Below are positions 27,401 through 36,632 of a stretch of DNA of 43,170 bases, one piece after another. The position numbers were made by a program, and so were the translations under genes. A model generated the notes under the pieces. That model saw only the letters and a program-made list of their open reading frames with translations, had not been told where the DNA came from and searched no databases. Source of the DNA: Gammaproteobacteria bacterium. Its GTDB lineage: Bacteria > Pseudomonadota > Gammaproteobacteria > UWMA-0217. Every line of letters starts with the position of its first letter. Position 1 is the first letter of the stretch. The DNA is taken from positions 1 to 43,170 of the forward strand of contig JALSHZ010000123.1 in NCBI GenBank assembly GCA_026981985.1, in the 5' to 3' direction.

Positions 27401-28931
27401 GCAACATGCCATTGTGTTTCGCACCCCCGGCTCGCAATTCTCCGGCCTGTCCAACCGCCCGATCGAGGGGCCTTCGGTGGAAGTGCTGAGCCACCCACTG
27501 GAGCCGTCGATCAAACTGCTGCTCGTCTCCGGGCGCACAGCGGAGGAATTGATCATTGCCGTCAAGGGACTCGTCTCCGGCCAGCTCGAACTGCAAGGCA
27601 GCTATACCTTGATCACACCGGATCAGTTCAACCTGCCACTACGAACACCCTATGACGCCCCTCGCTGGCTACGCGATCAGGACAAGACCTATCTCAGCGA
27701 GCTGATCGCGCCAGCCAAGCTGACTGCCACAGGGATTTCACCACGCACCATCCGCATCAATTTCAGGCTGGCGCCCGACCTGCTGACCTGGCAGAACGAA
27801 AAGATCCCGCTACAGCTGGGCTACAGCTACAGCGACCTGCCACTGGAATCTGGCAGCGCACTGGACGTCGGTCTCAACGGTGAATGGCTGGCCAGCTATT
27901 CTCTTGATGGTCAGTCCGGCCGATTGCCCGAGATTGACAAAGCCAGCGGCAAGGCGGACGTGCAGATGATCAGCAAACAGAGTACCGTCGAACTGCCGGT
28001 GCGCCGTCTGGTGGGGCTGAATCAGATCAGCTTCTATCCCAACCTGATCCTCCCGGAGGAGGCCGCGCGGGAGTGCGCCGAGATCTATACCCGGTACATG
28101 ACAACCGCAATCAATCGTGATTCCTATATCGACCTTTCCAACCACTATCACTTCACCCGGCTGCCGGATCTGGCAAAGTTCGCCAACCTTGGTTTCCCCT
28201 TCACCCGCTATGCAGACCTGCAGGAGACGGCCGTTATCCTGCCGCTGAGGCCGGACAACAATGAAATCGAGTTTCTGCTCAACAGCATGGGCATCGCGGG
28301 CGCAGCGACTGGCTACCCTGCATTCAGCGTCACCCTGCTCTACCCGGATGACATTGAAGCCGCACAAGACATGGACATCCTGCTGATCGGCGGTGACGAC
28401 CGCCAACCACTCAGCGAGGCCTGGAAAGACCACATGGCTGTCAACCAGGACGACTCGCAGGCTTGGCAGCTGCGGCAGCTCTCCCCTCTGAAGCGGCTGT
28501 CACTATGGTGGAAAGGCGAAAAGCTCGATGATCTTCGCTCGGCACGCAAGATGATCGAAGCCAACAGCGACGACCTGACCGCGCTGAGCGGCTTTCAGTC
28601 ACCGCTGGACAGCGACCATTCCGTCGTCATGCTGGTGGCGAGCTCGTCGGATTACCTGCAACAACTGAACGAGGTATTGTCCAACCCTGATCTGTTTGCA
28701 CAGATCCAAGGGGACCTGACCATATTTTCGGGCAGCGCCATTCAAAGTTTCAGAGTGCTGCCCAGTTACTATCTGGGCGACCTGCCCTGGTATACGAAAA
28801 TTCGCTGGTATCTGTCGACGCATATTCTCGCCATGATCCTGCTGACCCTGGTCGTTATCCTCATCGCCGCACTGGTGCTGAAATTGCTGCTGTCGGAGCA
28901 TGCCAATGCACGTATCACCAGCGATCAGTAA
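24447..28931 (+). CDS. bcsAB: Cellulose synthase, BcsA-BcsB fusion
   Basis: A 1494-residue inner-membrane synthase that makes beta-1,4-glucan from UDP-glucose and moves it to the periplasm. Residues 1 to about 720 are BcsA: N-terminal helices, GT2 domain with DDG (192-194), DSD (240-242), FFCGS, TED (335-337) and QRKRW (373-377), more helices, then a PilZ domain from about 570. The first PilZ motif RxxxR is intact (R576, R580); the second, normally DxSxxG, reads DLALTS (603-608). From about 728 a hydrophobic stretch (MAIALVSIATLLAG) with an AQ-like cleavage site resembles a retained BcsB signal peptide and begins the BcsB part, which ends in a membrane helix near 1465-1485. E. coli encodes A and B separately; Komagataeibacter AcsAB is a known fusion. 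No clear ribosome site; start ATG 24447 or 24489. Confidence 0.95.
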   Translation: MKSYDSSSPSQRHPMTGGRKTGWLLTLLVITAILMLLLSSIPLTIEQQTLFVLASLGLSLLLRPQNELARYRVIVLILISCIATGRYIFWRLTESLGWFDPNLELTFLDYFFSAGLLLAEFYAWTVLFLGYFQTVWPLRRDIKVLPENHDLWPSIDILIPTYNEPLDVVTPTVLGALDLDWPSDRLNVYLLDDGCREEFADFAAEAGAEYIERKSSEGAKAGNINHALAQTTGDLVVIFDSDHVPTRNFLLDTVGWFIEDDDLGLLQTPHLFHTPDPMERNLQVFHQVPNEGQLFYGLVQDGNDSWNAAFFCGSCAIIRREALDDIGGIATDTVTEDAHTSLLIQKEGWGSAYLNTPLAAGLATERLSAHIGQRKRWARGMLQIFRKDNPLLAKGLSMAQRLCYFNAMLHFLFSLPRIVFLTAPLAYLFFEAYVIQASAVLIAIYALPHIFQAQLANSIMQGRYRHSFWADVYETILSPHLIMPTLTALIRPDKGSFNVTDKGGIVEEDFFDWKSAKVIFLLLVLNLVGLVFAFLRLFWWNPDETGTVLINLGWTVYNSIILGAAISVAWEKRQRREEPRIHRKYDAFVTLPNGKRVRAETRDLALTSISLHVPPDLHLQRDDEIDIEISDGEHSASFHGTAATILPRYLGVRLAPMPAWEQQELIYFSHGKEHCWDDWYTACEPSKPLASFFEIIRLGIIGAIRAVFGHSDDPEINAARLRRLKRPMAIALVSIATLLAGQSELRAQTEQPQASTISTETASGATTDTSRQAMMAGRYAESRTLRFSELGVDQPLKLRGGNSQDDVWFHVRADRIVKAGELRLLYSISSELLEDFSDVAITLNGQPVATIPITRDNVDKPLVDVFPIERLNFSDLNQLGFRLVPRDEENCEKLDREAISVEIQTDSELVLHMNSLDLINDLALFPVPFYDFRDDRKLVLPFLFGDTLSQALPALKAGAILASWFGAKADYLGARFPVYTSSIPLQHAIVFRTPGSQFSGLSNRPIEGPSVEVLSHPLEPSIKLLLVSGRTAEELIIAVKGLVSGQLELQGSYTLITPDQFNLPLRTPYDAPRWLRDQDKTYLSELIAPAKLTATGISPRTIRINFRLAPDLLTWQNEKIPLQLGYSYSDLPLESGSALDVGLNGEWLASYSLDGQSGRLPEIDKASGKADVQMISKQSTVELPVRRLVGLNQISFYPNLILPEEAARECAEIYTRYMTTAINRDSYIDLSNHYHFTRLPDLAKFANLGFPFTRYADLQETAVILPLRPDNNEIEFLLNSMGIAGAATGYPAFSVTLLYPDDIEAAQDMDILLIGGDDRQPLSEAWKDHMAVNQDDSQAWQLRQLSPLKRLSLWWKGEKLDDLRSARKMIEANSDDLTALSGFQSPLDSDHSVVMLVASSSDYLQQLNEVLSNPDLFAQIQGDLTIFSGSAIQSFRVLPSYYLGDLPWYTKIRWYLSTHILAMILLTLVVILIAALVLKLLLSEHANARITSDQ

Positions 28932-28935
28932 AACC

Positions 28936-30018
28936 ATGCTGCAACGTTTTCTGCTCACCACCTTACTGCTGCTCGCGCCGATATCACAGGCGATGGCATC
29001 AGCCTGGCCACAATGGGAAGCCTATAAACATCGATTCATCCAGCCCGATGGCCGCGTGGTCGAATATTCCCAACAGGCACGCACCACATCGGAAGCGCAG
29101 GCCTATGCGCTGTTCCACGCGCTGGTTGCCAACGACCGTAAGAGCTTCGACAAGATCCTCAGCTGGACCGAGAACAACCTCGCCGATGGTGATCTGACAC
29201 GCCAGCTACCCGCTTGGCTATGGGGCAAACGACCTACCGGTGACTGGGGCATCATCGACGACAACGCCGCCAGCGATGCCGACATGTGGCTGGCCTGGGT
29301 ACTGCTCGAAGCCAGCGAAAAATGGCATGCCAAACACTACCGCAAACTGGGCAAGGGTTTGCTGAAACTGATCGAACGTCATGAAGTCACGCAGCTGCCA
29401 GGACTGGGCTATATGGTGCTGCCCGGGCCTGATGGCTTCGTCACTGACAACAAGCGCTGGAAACTGAATCTCTCCTATCTGCCATTACAGGTCATTCGCA
29501 AGTTCAGCCACACCGGTGACTCGACCATCTGGACTGAAGTGCTGCGCAACAGCATCACGCTCATTGACCGGGCCAGCGTCAATGGCATCGTGCCCGACTG
29601 GGTCATCTACCAAGCGGATGGCCGTCTGCAGGCCAGCAACAGTTCAGCCGCGAACCACATTGGCTATGACGCCATCCGCGTCTATCTCTGGGCGGGCATG
29701 CTGCCACCCTCTGAACCCACCAGAACATCGCTATTGCAGCAGCTGACACGAGACTGTGTTGAACGGATCACCCCCTCTGCCAGTGAATCACCAGGCATGA
29801 AGATCGCCATCGCGCCACTGATGAAAACAACCGGCAACACCCGCTGTCTGGGCCAACTGGTGAACCTCGTCGATCGCTCCTGGCACCAGGGGCTGCTGGG
29901 TGATCCGGCGCGTTACTACGACCAGAACCTGTCGATGTTCGCCCTTGCCTGGCTGGAGAAACGCTACGCATTTACTGCGGACGGAGGTCTGCTGACACGC
30001 CACCATGAAACTGACTAA
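28936..30018 (+). CDS. bcsZ: Periplasmic cellulase BcsZ (GH8 endoglucanase)
   Basis: A 360-residue endo-beta-1,4-glucanase of family GH8 that trims nascent cellulose in the periplasm and is needed for proper secretion in model systems. A signal peptide (MLQRFLLTTLLLLAPISQAMA) precedes the mature WPQWEAYKHRF. The likely catalytic acid is the Glu in TTSEAQAYALF and the catalytic base the Asp in YDAIRVYLWAGM; the ASDADMWLAW helix is typical. The chosen ATG is 4 nt after the bcsAB stop; a start at 28900 would overlap bcsAB and add 12 residues before the signal peptide. The gene overlaps bcsC by 14 nt. Confidence 0.93.
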   Translation: MLQRFLLTTLLLLAPISQAMASAWPQWEAYKHRFIQPDGRVVEYSQQARTTSEAQAYALFHALVANDRKSFDKILSWTENNLADGDLTRQLPAWLWGKRPTGDWGIIDDNAASDADMWLAWVLLEASEKWHAKHYRKLGKGLLKLIERHEVTQLPGLGYMVLPGPDGFVTDNKRWKLNLSYLPLQVIRKFSHTGDSTIWTEVLRNSITLIDRASVNGIVPDWVIYQADGRLQASNSSAANHIGYDAIRVYLWAGMLPPSEPTRTSLLQQLTRDCVERITPSASESPGMKIAIAPLMKTTGNTRCLGQLVNLVDRSWHQGLLGDPARYYDQNLSMFALAWLEKRYAFTADGGLLTRHHETD

Positions 30019-33000
30019 CGCAACCAACCAACTTATCTTGACGCTGGCGCTATCGAGCCTGCCCGTATTGGCAAGCGTCGCGGCGAGCCAGCCTGAAGAT
30101 ATCCAGCAACTATTGGTACAGGGCCACTACTGGGTTGGGCAGGGTCAACCTGACCTCGCCATCGCCGCCTGGAAAAAGGTATTACTGACCGACCCGAACA
30201 ATGACGAAGCCAGCAATGCACTGCGCGAACTGCAGGACTTCCACCCCTCCCTGATCGACCGCACGAAGCTGGAACTGGCGCGCAAGCTGGCGCGGCAACA
30301 CAAGTACAGCGATGCCTTGAAGATGTACAAGCTGGCCTTTTCCGGTGGCACGCCCAACAGCTTCTACGCTGCGGAATACTACGAAACCCTGAGCGGCACC
30401 CGCGGCGGCTGGAAGCAGGCCATCGAAGCCCTGGACGAACTGGTACGCAAATACCCCTCCAATCACCACTATCGACTGGTTCACGCACGCGTACAAACCT
30501 ACGCCGAATCGACCCGACGCCAGGGCATCGACACCCTCGAACAAATGGCCACGGATGACAAGCTTGACCAGGAAATCCGGGATGCCGCCACAAAAGCATG
30601 GCGCAATGCACTGCTTTGGTTGCCAGGTATCAGCAGCGACCGGGAACGTTACGAACGCTTTCTGGCACTGCACGGCAGTGACAGCGAGATCGAAAACCGC
30701 CTCGCCAACCTCGACAAGCTGGGCAAACACACCAGTTTGCAACAGGGGTTCGACTACCTCGAATCGGCTGCGCTGGACAAGGCGGATGTCATCTTCAGCC
30801 GGCTGTTGCAAGCATCGCCCGACAACGCCGATGCCCATGCCGGTCTCGGCATCACCCGGATGAAACGCCAGCGCTTCTCCAGTGCAGCGGAACACCTGCA
30901 AAAAGCCCTGGAGATCGACCCCGAAGCCCATCGGGAGCTGGAACCACTGTTGCAGGAAGCGCAATTCTGGGTCAACTACAAGGCGGCGGAGCAAGCCTAC
31001 AAACGGGGGCACTATCACAGCGCGTTGACGCGCTTGGGCAAGGCCGAGCGGATCATGCCCGACCGTATCGAATCACTGTTGCTGCGCGCCGCCATCGAAG
31101 CACGGCGTGGCAATATCCGCGCGGCCAGCCGCCTGTACGATCAGGCGCTGGAGCGCCAACCTGGCAACCACATTGCCCGCCACGGCCTGCTGCAACTGCT
31201 GATTCAGTCCGGCGATGAAAAGGCCGCCACAGCGCTGCTGAAGAAGCATCAGCTACCTGAACGCGAATTCCGCCGGGCACGCAACCAGCTGCAAGCTGAG
31301 CGATTGCGGCAACAGGCGCGGCTGGCCGACGATCCGCGTAGCGCCATTATCGACCTGCGGCAGGCGCTGGAACTTGATCCGGGCAATGCCTGGCTGCGCC
31401 TCGACCTCGCCAGATTACTGGCATCTCAAGGCCAGGATGATGCGGCCACCAGCCTCTTCGACGGCTATCTGCAAAGTTTCCCGAACGACAGCGAAACCCG
31501 CTACGCCGCCGCGATCCTGTATGGCGAAATGGATCACCCGGAGAAGGCATTGCAACACCTCTCCGCCATTCCCGCAGCAAACAAGAGCGAAGCCCAGCTG
31601 TCATTCGAGCAACAGCTGCATGCCCGTTTGCAACTGAAGAAGGCGAAACGACTGATCAGCAAGGGTGACTACCGGGCTGCTGCTTTGATCGCCGAATCAC
31701 TGCGTCAGTCGGCGGACAACCCGATGACCCGGTTGCTCCACGCCGAATTGCTGGCGCGACTCGGCGAGGAGAAAGATGCACGCTGGCAGGCACAGCATGC
31801 CTGGCAGTCCGTCAGTGACGACATCGGCGCAAGCCTGCAATACGCCACCGTACTGCTGCTGATACATGACTACCAGACACTGGACGAACTGCTGACAAAC
31901 CTGAAGCACCGCCCTGGCCTGACACCTTCCGACAAGACCGCATTATCCCGGCTGCGCCTCGGCCTTGAACTGGAACTGGCCAACAACCTGCGAAAATCGG
32001 GCGACTACAACGCCGCCTGGGAACAATTGCTGCCCTTTTTGCCTGAACACGCTGACGACGCCGCCGTACGATCGCTGCTGGCCAGCATCTATCACGACGC
32101 CGGCAATCATGAACTGGCACTGCGACTCTATCAGGAGGAAGTTGCCCACCATCCTGATAACCGAGACGCCTGGAGCGGTGCCGTGGGCGCGGCCATGGCG
32201 CTCGATGACAACGAACTGGCCATGACCTTGCTCACGCAAGCGCTGGAACATCACCCTGATGATCCGGTGCTGCTGGTACAGCGCGCACAACTCAACTACC
32301 TGCGGGGATATCGTCAGGCGGCGATCACCGATCTCGATCAGGCACTGGAACAAAATACCCCCGCTCCCGGCGCAATCCGCCAGCGCACTGCGGCACAATA
32401 CCCAAGGCCCATTCAGGGCAGCATCGATCAACCGGCTGTCGAACAGGAAGCCTGGGCGATCGAAGCACAGACTTTGCGCCAGCGAATCGACGCTGAGACC
32501 GCAACGACATTGACCATCGGCAGCAAGATTCGCAAACGTGACGGCTCGCCCGGACTGGATCAGCTGAGCGAAACCGCACTGCCAATCGAGTGGCAAACCG
32601 CGCTCAATGCCGACATGCGCTGGGGCATCCGTCTGACGCCAACGCTGATCAATGCCGGTACTCCCACGGCCTCGACGGCACATCTGCTTGGCAGTCAGGC
32701 CACAGTACCATCAGCAACGGTCGCAGATAGCGATCTCAAGGACGATGGAACCGACCTGTTGCTGTTTTACCAAGGCCGGCAATGGGATGCTGACCTCGGC
32801 CTGTCCGGCGCGGGCTATCTGATCGACAACCTCGAAGGCCGCATCGCCTGGAAACAGCAGGATTTCAACAACCAGTTGATCATCGGCATCGAACGACGTG
32901 CGGTACGTGAATCTCTGCTTTCCTGGGCTGGCCTGAAAGACGGACTGAGTGGCATCGAATGGGGCGGCGTCAGCCGCAATGCTATTCAGATCGACCACTA

Positions 33001-33631
33001 TCTGCGCAGTGCGGAGATGGCACCGGCAACGATTCACAGCAGCGCCAGCTATGCCCTGCTTGAGGGGGAGCATGTCGAGAACAACAGCCAGCTCCACCTT
33101 GCAGCGGCTGTCCACTGGTCGCTAGCGCGCAGCAGCGAGCTGCAATCACAGCTGGGCATCCGCGCCAGCTACCAGCACTTCGACAAGAATCTGCGCGGCT
33201 TCACCCTGGGTCAAGGCGGTTATTTCAGCCCTCGACATCACCTGGCCCTGAGCATTCCAGTCGACCTCAGCGGTCGCCGCGGTGCCTTGCAATACGGCCT
33301 CTCACTCTCGGTTGGACTGCAATACTTAGAAGAGCAAGACAGCCCGGTGTTTCCGCTCGACAACACCTTGCAGCAGCAACTCGAAACCAGCGGCAGCGCA
33401 GCCACGCTTGAAGGCGACTCGAAAAGCAGCTTCACTGCGGCTATTCGCGCCGGCTTCGAATACCGCCTGAACCGTGATATCGGCATTGGTGGCCTGCTGT
33501 CATCAACCAATGATCGGGACTTCAGCGAGACCGGTGTTGCACTCTACCTGCGCTATTACTTCAATGGTTCCCGCGCACAACCGGAGCCTGGACGCTGGCA
33601 GCAGCGTGGAGAGTTTGCCGGCCTTTGGTAG
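30005..33631 (+). CDS. bcsC: Cellulose secretion protein BcsC (TPR and outer-membrane barrel)
   Basis: A 1208-residue export protein. A signal peptide (residues 1 to about 27) leads into an all-helical TPR scaffold (about 30-790) with many repeats of the form LLxxxPxNxxA, including ALEIDPEA and LRQALELDPGNAW. This would bind peptidoglycan and the growing chain. From about 850 to the end the sequence becomes beta-rich and ends in LYLRYYFNG before a short tail, consistent with the BcsC outer-membrane barrel. The length is slightly above E. coli BcsC. It closes the cellulose operon; no bcsD, bcsQ, bcsE or bcsG is present nearby. mrdA starts only 39 nt downstream with no obvious terminator between. 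Confidence 0.93.
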   Translation: MKLTNATNQLILTLALSSLPVLASVAASQPEDIQQLLVQGHYWVGQGQPDLAIAAWKKVLLTDPNNDEASNALRELQDFHPSLIDRTKLELARKLARQHKYSDALKMYKLAFSGGTPNSFYAAEYYETLSGTRGGWKQAIEALDELVRKYPSNHHYRLVHARVQTYAESTRRQGIDTLEQMATDDKLDQEIRDAATKAWRNALLWLPGISSDRERYERFLALHGSDSEIENRLANLDKLGKHTSLQQGFDYLESAALDKADVIFSRLLQASPDNADAHAGLGITRMKRQRFSSAAEHLQKALEIDPEAHRELEPLLQEAQFWVNYKAAEQAYKRGHYHSALTRLGKAERIMPDRIESLLLRAAIEARRGNIRAASRLYDQALERQPGNHIARHGLLQLLIQSGDEKAATALLKKHQLPEREFRRARNQLQAERLRQQARLADDPRSAIIDLRQALELDPGNAWLRLDLARLLASQGQDDAATSLFDGYLQSFPNDSETRYAAAILYGEMDHPEKALQHLSAIPAANKSEAQLSFEQQLHARLQLKKAKRLISKGDYRAAALIAESLRQSADNPMTRLLHAELLARLGEEKDARWQAQHAWQSVSDDIGASLQYATVLLLIHDYQTLDELLTNLKHRPGLTPSDKTALSRLRLGLELELANNLRKSGDYNAAWEQLLPFLPEHADDAAVRSLLASIYHDAGNHELALRLYQEEVAHHPDNRDAWSGAVGAAMALDDNELAMTLLTQALEHHPDDPVLLVQRAQLNYLRGYRQAAITDLDQALEQNTPAPGAIRQRTAAQYPRPIQGSIDQPAVEQEAWAIEAQTLRQRIDAETATTLTIGSKIRKRDGSPGLDQLSETALPIEWQTALNADMRWGIRLTPTLINAGTPTASTAHLLGSQATVPSATVADSDLKDDGTDLLLFYQGRQWDADLGLSGAGYLIDNLEGRIAWKQQDFNNQLIIGIERRAVRESLLSWAGLKDGLSGIEWGGVSRNAIQIDHYLRSAEMAPATIHSSASYALLEGEHVENNSQLHLAAAVHWSLARSSELQSQLGIRASYQHFDKNLRGFTLGQGGYFSPRHHLALSIPVDLSGRRGALQYGLSLSVGLQYLEEQDSPVFPLDNTLQQQLETSGSAATLEGDSKSSFTAAIRAGFEYRLNRDIGIGGLLSSTNDRDFSETGVALYLRYYFNGSRAQPEPGRWQQRGEFAGLW

Positions 33632-33670
33632 GATACCGCCTTTCCCAGCCACCCTACTGCGGCTCTGACC

Positions 33671-35515
33671 ATGCGCGGCGTTCACAGCGATTTCAAGGAT
33701 ATCAATCAGGAGCAAGCCTTATTTGCTGCACGTCTGCTAGTGCTGCTCGTCGTGGTGGCAACCATGACTGGCTTGCTGGTGTGGCGCATGATCGATCTCC
33801 AGGTCATCGACAGCGCACGCTACAGCGAGCTGGCAAAAAACAATCGCGTGCGCATCTCGCCACTACCACCACCCAGGGGACTGATCTATGACCGCAACGG
33901 TGCCTTGATCGCCGAAAACCTGCCCTCGTTCAGCCTTGAAATCACACCATCTTTGGCTGGCAATCTGGGCAACACGATCCAGCGTTTGCGCAAAATTATC
34001 GACATCAGCGAGGAAGACATCCAGAAATTCAACAAGTTACAGCGCGGCCGCTCCTCCCACCGCAGCACGCCCCTGGTGGTCGGTCTCAGCGAAACCCAGG
34101 TGGCAAAGTTTCATGTCAACCGGCGCGAGTTTCCCGGGGTGACGATTCAGGCCAGAACCCGGCGCAACTATCCCTATGGCGCAGTATTTTCCCATGTGCT
34201 GGGGCACGTCGGCAGAATCAACACCCGTGATCTGGAGCGGGTCGATCGCGCCAACTATCGCGGCACGGCGCGCCTCGGCAAAACAGGCATCGAACGCTAC
34301 TACGAAGAAGATCTGCATGGCGTCACCGGCTTTCGCAGCGACGAGGTCAACGCCCAGGGCAAGGTGATTCGCGCCTTGTCGCAACAGCCGCCAAGCAGCG
34401 GCAAGAGCCTGATTCTGACCATCGACCTCAAGCTGCAACAAACCGCTATCGAGGCCATGGGTGACAATACCGGTGCCGTCGTCGCAATCGATCCGGAAAA
34501 TGGCGAGATCCTGGCGCTGGTCAGCCTGCCGAGTTTTGACCCCAACCCCTTCATCAACGGTATTTCCAGCCGTGACTATGCGCTGCTGCGTGATAACGAC
34601 CAGCGTCCGCTGTTCAATCGAGCCGTGCAAGGCCAGTACCCACCCGGTTCGACGATCAAGATGCTGACGGCCCTGGCCGGGCTGGAGGCGGGCACCACCA
34701 CAGCGACGAAACGCATGTATGCCGCCGGCTACTATCAGATACCCAACGATCCACGCAAATATCGCGACTGGAACCGCGGTGGCCACGGCTGGGTCGATCT
34801 GACCGACGCCATCGCACGCTCATCGGACGTCTATTTTTACGATCTGGCCTACAAGACCGGCATCGACCGTCTGGCACCGATGTTTCGCCGCTTTGGTCTG
34901 GGCAGCAAGACCGGGGTCGACCTGCCCGGCGAAGCGGCCGGTTTGGTACCATCGCGCGCCTGGAAGAAAAAACGCTACGGCAAGCGCTGGTTCCCTGGCG
35001 AAACCCTGATCTCGGCCATTGGTCAGGGATATATGCTGAGCACCCCCTTGCAGCTGGCAAGGATGACAGCTTGCATTGCGATGAAAGGAGACTGTCCGCA
35101 ACCACATCTGCTGCGCTCCCGTATTCCGGGTGGCCCGGCAACACGGTTCATTGAGAACAGTGGTGACAAAGAGATCGAACTGGCAAATCCGCTGCACTGG
35201 GAGCAGATTATCGATGCCATGGAAAAAGTGGTCACCGACCCACAGGGTACCGGTCGGCGGATCAAACAAGGACTCAAGTGGCGCATCGCCGGGAAGACCG
35301 GCACCTCACAGGTGTTCGGGCTAAAAGAGGATCAGGAATACGATGCTGCAACGCTGCAACGCCATCTGCGCGACCATGCCTTGTTCGTTGGCTTTGCACC
35401 GATCGAGAAACCGAGCATTGCGCTGGCTGTCATCGTCGAACACGGTGGGCATGGCGGCGTAACCGCTGCGCCGATTGCCCGCAAGATCATCGATAGCTGG
35501 CTGGAGCGCCACTGA
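33671..35515 (+). CDS. mrdA: Penicillin-binding protein 2 (elongation transpeptidase)
   Basis: Class B transpeptidase of the rod-shape elongasome that crosslinks new peptidoglycan with RodA. It has 614 residues. A single N-terminal helix lies at about 19-41, then the pedestal domain opens with PPRGLIYDRNGALIAENLPSF. The transpeptidase domain has the active serine S327 in STIK (327-330), the SSD motif (ARSSDVYF) and GKTGTSQV. The PBP2 signatures LGKTGIERYYE and TGVDLPGE are present. It is 7 nt upstream of rodA. Its usual upstream neighbours rsfS-rlmH are replaced here by the cellulose operon. Confidence 0.97.
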   Translation: MRGVHSDFKDINQEQALFAARLLVLLVVVATMTGLLVWRMIDLQVIDSARYSELAKNNRVRISPLPPPRGLIYDRNGALIAENLPSFSLEITPSLAGNLGNTIQRLRKIIDISEEDIQKFNKLQRGRSSHRSTPLVVGLSETQVAKFHVNRREFPGVTIQARTRRNYPYGAVFSHVLGHVGRINTRDLERVDRANYRGTARLGKTGIERYYEEDLHGVTGFRSDEVNAQGKVIRALSQQPPSSGKSLILTIDLKLQQTAIEAMGDNTGAVVAIDPENGEILALVSLPSFDPNPFINGISSRDYALLRDNDQRPLFNRAVQGQYPPGSTIKMLTALAGLEAGTTTATKRMYAAGYYQIPNDPRKYRDWNRGGHGWVDLTDAIARSSDVYFYDLAYKTGIDRLAPMFRRFGLGSKTGVDLPGEAAGLVPSRAWKKKRYGKRWFPGETLISAIGQGYMLSTPLQLARMTACIAMKGDCPQPHLLRSRIPGGPATRFIENSGDKEIELANPLHWEQIIDAMEKVVTDPQGTGRRIKQGLKWRIAGKTGTSQVFGLKEDQEYDAATLQRHLRDHALFVGFAPIEKPSIALAVIVEHGGHGGVTAAPIARKIIDSWLERH

Positions 35516-35522
35516 TTTGGAC

Positions 35523-36632
35523 ATGACATCACCACGGCAGGGATGGATGCAAAGCCTGCTCTACCGCCTCAATCTCGACCCGGTGCTGCTGACGGCCATT
35601 CTTGGTCTCGGCCTGTGTGGCATGCTGCTCCTGTACAGTGCTTCGGGCGGCAATATGGATATCGTCACACGACAGGGCATACGCTTCGGCATGGCGCTGC
35701 TCCTCATGATGGCGGTGGCCATGCTGCCACCACCCGTGCTGTATCAGTGGACACCGTTCGTCTTTTTCAGCATCGCGCTGATGCTGCTGGTCGTGCTGGT
35801 GGTCGGCAGCAGTGGCAAGGGGGCGCAACGCTGGCTCGATATTGGCATCCTCCGCTTCCAGCCGTCGGAGATGATGAAGATCGCCATGCCGATGATGATC
35901 TCCTTCTACTTTGCTGAACGGCGCCTGCCACCCAACTTTCGTGATGTCGTCATTGCACTGCTACTGGTGCTGGGTCCAACCACGATCATCTTCTTGCAGC
36001 CAGATCTCGGCACCGCTTTGCTGATCAGCACCGCAGGCCTCACGGTCATCTTTCTCGCTGGCATCCGCTGGCGTACGATCATTCTCACACTGCTTGGCGC
36101 CATTGCTGCATTGCCTGTGCTGTGGCATTTCATGCATGAGTATCAACGCCGCCGCGTCGAGACATTCATGAATCCTGAGTCTGACCCGCTCGGCGCCGGC
36201 TATCACATCATCCAATCGAAAATCGCACTGGGCTCTGGCGCTATCTATGGCAAGGGCTGGCTCAATGGCACCCAGACCCAGCTCGACTTCCTGCCAGAAC
36301 AAACCACCGATTTCATTTTCGCGGTGTTCGGCGAAGAATTCGGCCTCTGGGGTGTGCTGCTGCTGTTCGCGCTCTACCTGCTGATCGTACTGCGCGGCTT
36401 TTATATCGCCTGGAACGCACAGGATACCTACGCCAGGCTGCTGGCCGCGAGCATTACAATGATCTTTTTTACCTACTTCTTCGTCAACGTGGGCATGGTG
36501 TCCGGGCTGTTGCCCGTAGTGGGCGTGCCACTGCCACTAATCAGCTATGGCGGCTCATCGATGGTGACGATCATGGTCGGCTTCGGTATCCTCATGGCTA
36601 TCAACAGCGAAAAAAGACTCTTGTCGAAATGA
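35523..36632 (+). CDS. mrdB: Rod-shape peptidoglycan polymerase RodA
   Basis: SEDS-family glycosyltransferase that polymerises lipid II glycan strands together with PBP2. It has 369 residues with about ten membrane helices. SEDS hallmarks are GKGAQRWLDIGILRFQPSE, LQPDLGTALL, FLPEQTTDFIFAVFGEEFG and the C-terminal PLPLISYGGSSM. The ATG at 35523, 7 nt after the mrdA stop, is preferred; an earlier in-frame start lies inside mrdA. It overlaps mltB by ATGA. Confidence 0.97.
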   Translation: MTSPRQGWMQSLLYRLNLDPVLLTAILGLGLCGMLLLYSASGGNMDIVTRQGIRFGMALLLMMAVAMLPPPVLYQWTPFVFFSIALMLLVVLVVGSSGKGAQRWLDIGILRFQPSEMMKIAMPMMISFYFAERRLPPNFRDVVIALLLVLGPTTIIFLQPDLGTALLISTAGLTVIFLAGIRWRTIILTLLGAIAALPVLWHFMHEYQRRRVETFMNPESDPLGAGYHIIQSKIALGSGAIYGKGWLNGTQTQLDFLPEQTTDFIFAVFGEEFGLWGVLLLFALYLLIVLRGFYIAWNAQDTYARLLAASITMIFFTYFFVNVGMVSGLLPVVGVPLPLISYGGSSMVTIMVGFGILMAINSEKRLLSK

